The notes under the pieces were generated by a model. That model made no database searches and was not told the DNA's origin. It saw only the letters and a list, made by a program, of their open reading frames with translations. Below are positions 57,151 to 64,000 of a DNA stretch of 64,000 bases, one piece after another. This stretch comes from Nymphaea colorata. Taxonomy: Eukaryota > Streptophyta > Magnoliopsida > Nymphaeales > Nymphaeaceae. The stretch spans positions 11,904,802-11,968,801 of the forward strand of contig NC_045145.1 of the NCBI RefSeq assembly GCF_008831285.2, in the 5' to 3' direction. The position numbers were made by a program, and so were the translations under genes. How positions within the stretch are numbered: the first letter of the stretch is position 1; every line of letters begins with the position of its first letter.

Positions 57151-58589
57151 GAACTTGTTATTGCCTTGTTTTGTATTTTTTCATGCACTATAGGGACAGT
57201 GGGGTCCCCCATACAATGTTTTGATTAATAATGATTGATTCTTCTTTCATATTAAAGCATCTTTGTATTCTTGCATGCAATTTGTTCCTTAGTGGTGAGA
57301 CTTCTATCTCATGCATTCTTTTCATTGCCCTTCATATTGAGGCATTTTCTTACAAGAACATTGTAAGTAATGAAATCACAACTAAAGGTTGTTTCACATG
57401 TTCAAAGTTTTTTAACTTTTGAATCCAAGTGTATGCCAATTTTTCAAGTTTTGTGATCCTTTCAAGAGCCCTAAGTTTTCAAGCATACATGGTTTTTCCA
57501 ATTTTGAACCTCAGTGCATACATGTTTTCAAACTTTATACTTCGGTGCATATAGTTTCTCAATTTCACAAGTTCTTTCAAATATCACACATTGGTGCACA
57601 CATATTTTTTCAAAAACTTTACACTTTCATGCACATAGATTTTTAAATTTCACACCATAGTGAATATAGCACTACAAAAATAATGATTATTTGCAACAAC
57701 CCCTGCCTAGGGTTTCATCCATTGTGAATGGGTACTTTTTTTGTTTTTTGCCTTTTTTGTGAGAGATTATGACTCGTGGGGGATTTTGGAACAAAAATTT
57801 TCGAATGAAACGTTTGTGCCATGTGGGCGGCAGAGAGAGAGGGGGCAGAGGACGAGGAACCAGGAAGAGGTGAAAAAGAAAACCTAGAGGGTCCTCAGGT
57901 AGCGTCGACAAAGGTGTCTATACTAAGGATGGTAGCAGCAATGAAGGTGTCTTCCCAGCACTCAGCCGTCAGGAGGAGGAGAGGCAGCAGCGACTTTGTT
58001 GTCAGGAAGCTGCAAGCTCATCGAAGAACATGCCCTCTAGGGAAACATCCAGAGGCTCATCCATGGAATACCCTCACTGCCTCTCTTTTCTCTCCCCTTT
58101 TTCTATTGCAACTCTTCTTTGTTTAGACATATAACACCAGAAAGACATTGCAGATAGCTATGGCATCATGCCAGCATGGGGCATGAGGTTCTTCACAGAA
58201 GGAGGTGAAGAAGAAGATGAAGGACACCGATTTCGACAAGAGGAGGCGTGCCACCGAACTGGAAAGCCCTAAACCCAGTTGTGTTCCTATAGCAGCCATC
58301 TGGAACACCATCGTGTTCAGTTTGTTTTGTGAGAAGTGACGTCGACTCTAATCCTTATGTTTGCATTCTACTCTAGATCATTTTTTAATGACCCTACCGT
58401 GCCTCATGAGCCGTGCTCAAGAATTTGCCATTCTCCATCAGACCATACAATAGAGAAAAAGGAGTCCAAAATATAACTGAGATACGGAGAAACCAAAAAA
58501 ATTATAACTGAAATACAGAGTTTTTTGGGTCTCATGGGTAATATGGAAGATTCATACAAAACTTTTATTGTATTGTTGTGAATTTTACA
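57151..58589. other. Intergenic stretch with a CACTA-like terminus
   Basis: No supported gene. CACTACAAAAATAATGA at 57670 resembles the terminal sequence of CACTA-superfamily transposons, but no matching inverted end was found to the right. A GC-richer segment at 57830-58310 has open frames on both strands without recognisable motifs. Confidence 0.4.
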
Positions 58590-60529
58590 AAAAGGAGTAA
58601 AGTTTGAATGGTTGACTAAATGCGAAGAAAGCTTTTAGGAGTTGAAGTAGTGATTGGTCTCAGTGCCAATTTTAGCACTTCACTCAGATACTAGAAACTT
58701 TGTTATTTATATTGATGCAGCAGGTATTGGCTTAGTTTTTGTTCTGATATAAATGAAATTACCCAGTGCATGATTTGGAGTTGGCAGCTGTAGTTTAGTT
58801 TTAAAAATTTGGTGACATTACTTGTATGGTAAGGAATTTGAAGTGTACACGAACCTAAGAGTCTCAAATACGTAGTTTCTCATAAAGAGTTAAACATGAG
58901 ACAATGCTGATAGATATAATATCTAAAGGACTATGATTTTGAAATTCTTTATCATCTAGGTAGGGCTAATGTTGTGGCATATGCTTTGAGTCGGAAAAAG
59001 GATCAACAAGTTGTATGCTAATCCAGCAATGGAAACTCAATGAGGACTTCATAGCTTAGAAACCTTTCGTAACTGCTGAGTTCGTGACTGCTTTGAATAG
59101 TCTCCTTGTCAAGCTAGACACTCTAAATGAGATCAAAGGTAAACAAAAAGAAAATTCAGATTATGAGCACCTAAAAGCCATGTCAGAAAATGAGAAATCA
59201 AGTATGTCTATAGATGAGAATGAAATAATTTGGTGGGTACCAAACATTGATAAGTTGCACAAGATTATACTAGATGAAACTCACAAGTCTCGGTATACTA
59301 TTCATCCTAGCAACACAATGATGTATCACAATTTGCATCAGAATTTTGGTGGAAAGGTATGAAGAAAGATATTGTTGACTATGTTTCTAATTTTTTGACT
59401 TGTCAACAAGTGAAAATTAAACATCAATACCCAAGGGGATTTGATGCAACAGATTGACATACCACAGTGAAAATGGGAAGACATCATAATGAATTTTATT
59501 GTTCGACTTCCGAGGACCCATAAACAACACGATGCGATTTGTGTAATTGTGGATAGACCAACCAAATCTACTTACTTTCTTCATACTCGCATCAATCAGT
59601 CTTTAGAGAGTCTTGCAAATTTGTACATTGATGAGGTAGTTAGATTTTATGGTGTGCCACGATCGATAATTTCAGATAGAGATCCATGATTTACTACAAA
59701 ATTTTGGAAGTTGTTACAACAAGCATTGGGTGCCCATTTGAAATTCAACACAACCTTTCACCCTCAAACATATGGTCAATCAAAATACATTGGAAGATAT
59801 GTCACATGCATGAGCACTTGATTGGAAAGGCAAATGGGATAAGTATATCATATTGACATAATTCGCTTGTAACAACAATTATCATGTAAGCATTAATATG
59901 GCACCATATGAGACATTATATGGCGACCATGCCGATCACCTATTTATTGGTCTGATATTGGAGCCAAAAGTATTGATGGACCTACGACAATCTAACATTA
60001 TTCCGAGCAAGTGCAAAAGATCAGACAATGGTTCTTGGCAGCACAAAACCAACAGAAGAGTTATGCTGATAACAGTTGTTGAGAGCTTGTTTTCCTTAAG
60101 TTTCTCGACATCTTTCGTTTCAAAAAAAAAGGAAAAACTCAGCCCACTGTATTAGACTTTCATTTGAGATTTTGGAGAAAATTGGTGTTGTTTCTTATAG
60201 ATTAGCAATAACACCACAACTTGAACATGTTCACAATGTGTTTCATGTTTTGATGCCCAGAAAGTATGTCTATGACTCAACACATGTGATCAATTATGAA
60301 GGCATCTTAATAAAAAAAGACCTAACTTTTGAAGAAATACCTATAAAGATCGTGGACCATCTCACCAGAAAAACTACACAATAAAGAGATTCTCATGGTG
60401 AAAGAATTGTTGCACCATAGGATTGAAGAATGCATGTGAAAACTAGAGGATGCCATGAAGAGACAATACCCAACCCTATTTGATAACTAGTTTTTTTTAA
60501 AAAAAAAAATTCGCAACAAAATTTCTTTA
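58590..60529 (+). pseudogene. Gypsy-3 pol: RNase H, integrase, chromodomain-like tail (decayed)
   Basis: The plus strand begins mid-pol with the RNase H region (FVIYIDAAGIGLVF near 58700; DYDFEILYHLGRANVVA and ALSRKK near 58930-58995). The integrase zinc-binding part and core follow: ETHKSRYTIHPSNTMMY, then MNFIVRLPRTHKQHDAICVIVD, RFYGVPRSIISDRDP (about 59280-59690), APYETLYGDH and the C-terminal LEHVHNVFHVLMPRKYV (60215-60270). A chromodomain-like tail (IEE..W-type remnants) ends near 60490. It is broken by stops and frameshifts and is 5'-truncated. The motif set is that of the chromovirus branch. Confidence 0.83.
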
Positions 60530-61117
60530 GGAGGGGAAGAATTGTAAGACCCCCATTTCTGAACGATTTAATAATTGTGTTTATATTTATTTTCTTGGAA
60601 TTACATTGGTCACCTGTGAGCACAAAGCGTGCTCCGTGTAGGTTCAATCAGAATGAGAAACAAACTGATATATTTCAGATTATAATAAATTTACCAAAAG
60701 GGGTATAAATGTCATTAATTGCTAAGGCAAGGGTAAAATAGTAAATTTACTCTAAGGGACATAATTAAAATTTCATAAATTGATAAGGGCATTTTGGTCT
60801 AAATTGAAGATTAGGGTCCAAACACAAATTAAGATGATCTAATCATGTTTTATTAAGATAAATAAGATTAATTGAAGTTAAACTTGATTAAGAATAAAAT
60901 ATAATAATAATACTATATAAAACATTTGAGATGAACAAGAGAGCACCGACCCTTTAAAGGGAGGTGCCTTTATGCGTGAAGAGAGAGAGAGAAAGGGAGA
61001 AGAAAAAAAGAAAAGGGAGGAAGAAGAGAGAAAGAGAGAGAAAAAAATCAAGACAGCACGCCTAAGATGGAACGAAGACCACACGGATGCCCGACAACTG
61101 AGGTAGGTCACTCTACA
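60530..61117 (+). repeat. Gypsy-3 polypurine tract and 3' LTR
   Basis: GGAGGGGAAGA (60530-60540) precedes a TGTAAGACCC LTR start at 60543. A TATA box (ACTATATAAAAC at about 60911) and a GA-rich transcript leader follow. A CTACA at 61113-61117 is a possible LTR end. No partner LTR exists in the window to confirm it. Confidence 0.55.
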
Positions 61118-61241
61118 GGCAGCGGTATAGTTTTAAATGTTTGAACTCGGTCTATATTTTGTCAAAATAGACAAAAGGTGATTTTTCAAGTCGTACTCCG
61201 TCTGTTTGCATTTATGAACACATATTCGGATTCCTCACCAT

Positions 61242-62565
61242 CTCTAGGGGCTCGTTTGATTGCTCGGGTAAAAACTGAAAACCGGGTGTAATCTGTACGG
61301 GCGGATGAAATTTCACCCGCCCGTCTCATGAGCAATCAAACGGGGTGAAATTTCACCCGTTTGTCGACAAAAAGAGGCGGTTAAATTTCACCCGTTCAAA
61401 AGTCCGAAATCGGAGGTCGGACTTTCGAGCGGGTGAAATTTCACCCGCTCGACCTTTTCCTTTTAACGCACCATTTCCTTTTGCCTGTCTCCTCCTCCCT
61501 CCGCAGTCGACGACAACTCTCTCCATCCTACCCCGTTTTCTCTCGTCTTTCCCCTGCATTGCCTCTTCCCCTTTCCTCTCTCGGTCTCTCGTTCCTCTCC
61601 GCTCTCATAGCCTCTCCTCTCTCGCTCTCTCCATCTCAACGAACAATTCAAAGGCTTCCTGATGTCTCTCAACTTCTTGATTCACCTTCTTTTACGCCAG
61701 ATTGAATGACTGTGATCATTCCTCCAGGGTTGCTGCTGTTATGGCTGCACGTGAGCGGAAGAAGCAAGAGTCAAATGGTTTACTTCCTTCACTACCACAG
61801 AGAAAAATTGCTAGAGGAAACCTGCCCCCACAAAGAATTCAACCAGACACTGTTGGTAGTCGTCTTCTTCCGCCTCCAAGTCTCCACGGTTTTTTGTTGA
61901 GACCGCTTTCTGGACTGAGCAGCGTGAATAGAAGGGTTTGTCTCTTTAATTGCATTATGCCTCTTTCTGGTTTTGTTTTCCACTGTTTTGTTTATGGTTC
62001 TAGTGCATTCTTGATTTCTTTAATGCCGGTTGTTGGAATGACACATAGCTCTCGTGGTTCCCCAAATTTCTCAAAATTCTGCTGTGGTCCTGTTGTTCAT
62101 GTTTCTCTGTTCGTATGCATTTTTTTCTTTTCTCTTTGTGTTCTGCTTGCTCTAAGTACTTGTGTTCATAGTGATCACTTGCAGTGGAAATAGTTAGAAT
62201 GTCCATAAGTTTGTGGACGTTTGCTTTTCTTAGACATCATATATGACTTACATTTTGTATTGGAGAATATACTGCCAAATCCACTTCTTTGTTATATAAT
62301 GATCATGTCTTATTATGTACCAAGTTGTTTCACTATGTAAGGATTAGCTAAAAAGTTGGAAGTTGAAGTGGTTAATTTTACCCCTACAAAAACTACCTTG
62401 TGCATTAAACAAGGTTAATTTTACCACGTTAAATTCTACCCTGTCATCAAACAAGGCCTCAAATTGGAAGATGAAAAAATTTCATCCTGTAAATTTTTTC
62501 AGAAAAATTTACCACGGTAAATTTACCACGTTAAATTTTTCCTATGCATCAAACGGGCCCTAGAG
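61242..62565. mobile_element. Palindrome-rich inverted-repeat element with possible captured exon
   Basis: CTCTAGGGGCTCGTTTGAT at 61242-61260 is mirrored by the complement of ATCAAACGGGCCCTAGAG at 62548-62565, with one indel and one mismatch. The left subterminal region contains four copies of a palindrome of the form GGTGAAATTTCACC (around 61310, 61350, 61387 and 61440). The right has TTTACCACG..AAATTT repeats. The outermost 95 bp on the left (61247-61345) is itself an inverted repeat. Between the arms lie a CT-rich stretch like a plant 5' leader and an open frame at about 61741-62190. No transposase is present, so the element is non-autonomous. Confidence 0.55.
61735..61940 (+). pseudogene. 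Possible captured exon, unidentified
   Basis: I do not recognise this sequence. After a CCTCCAG acceptor-like site, the plus strand reads VAAVMAARERKKQES, GLLPSLPQRKIARGN and LPPQRIQPDT. This has a basic, proline-containing, gene-like composition unlike the flanking repeats. At the 3' side a low-complexity hydrophobic frame continues to 62190, probably an intron read-through. It is preceded by a CT-rich stretch typical of a plant promoter/5' leader. Being inside an inverted-repeat element suggests transduplication of a host gene start. Confidence 0.3.
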
Positions 62566-63466
62566 AATATCTAAGGAGACAGATTTTAATTTTGATGATG
62601 GAATTGTCGTTTACCTAATGCACTCGTGTAAGGGTGCTTTCGTAGTTCAAGTGAATGCTCCAGCCTAGAAGCATGCGGGTCATACCATCAGACTTGTTTC
62701 ATAATGCTGAGTCCAAAGGTATCACCCAACCCAAGATCGCCTACATGTGCTTGTGCTCGGCTAGGCTTGGTTGACCGACTTGAGCCAGCTGTGGTTGGCT
62801 AGCCAACCAGGGCTGACCAGCCATGCTAAGGCAATTTACCATGGCTAGCTGGCCATGGTCATGCCATGATCAAGCCAAGGCTAGGCTGAGGCCAAGCTAG
62901 GACAGTTTGGCCCAGGCTTGATGAACCTAATCTGATCATTAGCTTTTATTTTAAGAATATAGTTTATCTAACCTAACGGTGTTTAGTTCACTTAAACTCG
63001 CAAACTCGAGAGATCACCCATGACTCTAGGCTTGCCAATTGTGAGCAAACTAGTTAGCCTTTTTCAAATATGTGTTCATGCTATTCAATTTTTATGTTTA
63101 AGGCTTAAATTTTGTTGGATTGCTTAAAATGCATGCAATATGCTTAACATAATTGTCATTTATGTATGATAATAAAAAGATCATGCATTGATTAATAATA
63201 AGATGAATTAGAAGCTCGATGGAACGGCACGGTACTGAGGGTGGCAAGCAACGGTTCGCAGTTGTAATTGTACCTGGATGATGGTCTTTGTCATGTGTCA
63301 CTTGAGAGAATACTCGGACGGAGTTGTTTGGGTAACGACCCTGCTCAGACGTGGGAAGTATGATGAGACTCTCGGCCCAATGTGAACCTACGACTCATGA
63401 GGGTCCAGGTTCTATGTTACCAGAAAAAGTAGATGCCTTAAGTTTCTTCCTTGCCATTAGAACCTA
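62566..63466. other. Non-coding stretch
   Basis: No gene is seen. A cluster of GGCTAGCCA/GGCCAAG-type short repeats at 62750-62920 is locally GC-richer. Confidence 0.5.
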
Positions 63467-63916
63467 TTGGTGGAGAACACCTAACTGGGGTCAATTAATG
63501 GGGAAACTGACAGCAGCAGTATTTTAAACAAGTGGATATTGAGTAAAATATGATAATGGAAAGAATGTATTGCCTAGGATTTGGTGGAGAACACCTCAGG
63601 GGTCAATTAATGGGGAAACTGACAGCAGCAGTATTTTAAACAAGTGGATATTGAGTAAAATATGATAATGGAAAGAATGTATTGCCTAGGATTTGGTAGA
63701 GAACACCTCACTGGGGTCAATTAATGGAGAAACTGACAGCAGCAGTATTTTAAACAAGTGGATATTGAGTAAAATATGATAATGGAAAGAATGTATTGCC
63801 TAGGATTTGGTGGAGAACACCTCACTGGGGTCAATTAATGGGGAAACTGACAGCAGCAGTATTTTAAACAAGTTGATATTGAGTAAAATATTGATAATGG
63901 AAAGAATGTATTGCCA
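63467..63916. repeat. 114-bp minisatellite, four copies
   Basis: Head-to-tail units start at 63467, 63581, 63693 and 63807 with TTGGT(G/A)GAGAACACCT. Each contains GGTCAATTAATGG, CTGACAGCAGCAGTATTTT and GAATGTATTGCC. Copies are nearly identical: the second lacks two bases and the fourth has one extra base. This implies recent expansion. No coding function is apparent. Confidence 0.93.
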
Positions 63917-64000
63917 ATGATTGTGCCCTGCAAGTTAATATCCAGTGATGACTGAATGAAGTAAAGCATAGATGATATTGATTAATAGTTCTGCTTACAT

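Noticed and set aside
57670-57690. CACTACAAAAA terminus of a CACTA transposon
   Set aside because: No complementary end or 3-bp duplication was found. Kept only as a note in the intergenic feature.
63467-63916. CRISPR-like regularly spaced repeats
   Set aside because: The units are contiguous 114-bp tandem copies without unique spacers, in a plant genome.

Overview
This window is nuclear DNA from a flowering plant. The evidence is an intron-rich Tim17/Tim22/Tim23-family gene with plant-type exons, fragments of the plant autophagy gene ATG11 and of an F-box (FBA-type) gene, and a dense, nested load of Ty1/Copia, Ty3/Gypsy, TRIM, hAT and small inverted-repeat elements in an AT-rich background. 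Nothing bacterial or viral is present, and I cannot name the species.

Layout. 1-308 and 3839-5222 are the tail of a minus-strand Gypsy element (Gypsy-1). They are split by a 3.5 kb insert (about 309-3838) that carries antisense fragments of ATG11 and of an F-box-associated gene and has a scrambled, templated right junction. Gypsy-1 is split again by a young complete Copia element (5223-16068, plus strand, TSD GTGGG). That element's gag zinc knuckle is in turn split by a second complete Copia element (6667-12254, minus strand, TSD GCAAC). Gypsy-1 integrase resumes at 16069-16925, followed by a TRIM (16926-about 17315), a plus-strand Gypsy 3' end (17750-18700), an LTR plus primer-binding site (18806-19152), and an older decayed Copia pol (19235-22110, minus). 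24890-28610 is a second copy of the Gypsy-1 family. 28.6-36 kb is mostly non-coding: purine/pyrimidine tracts, a 96-bp tandem duplication and one unidentified coding-like relic.

36110-44258 (minus strand) is the only gene that looks intact: five exons, 218 codons plus stop, encoding a membrane protein of the plant HP20/HP22 (TIM22-like) preprotein/amino-acid translocase family. Its first intron holds a hAT transposase relic and its last intron a perfect solo LTR (TSD GACTG). A terminal-inverted-repeat element sits about 170 bp upstream of its start codon.

45.8-64 kb has no intact gene. It holds degenerate short-period repeats, a three-LTR tandem TRIM with one TSD (52926-53657, TSD CTGAA), a decayed Gypsy gag (56150-57150), a decayed Gypsy pol with its 3' LTR start (58590-60543 onward), a palindrome-rich inverted-repeat element (61242-62565) with a possible captured exon, and a 114-bp minisatellite of four copies (63467-63916).

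The story of the window is layered transposition. The two young Copia elements are structurally perfect but coding-dead. The inner one has two CGA-to-TGA-type nonsense changes and the outer one has four in-frame stops plus a mutated reverse-transcriptase YVDD box. Both have a broken gag zinc knuckle, by different means. I found no evidence for a new enzymatic or defence system. The best novelties are structural: the tandem TRIM, the gene-fragment insert with filler junction, and the nested Copia pair.
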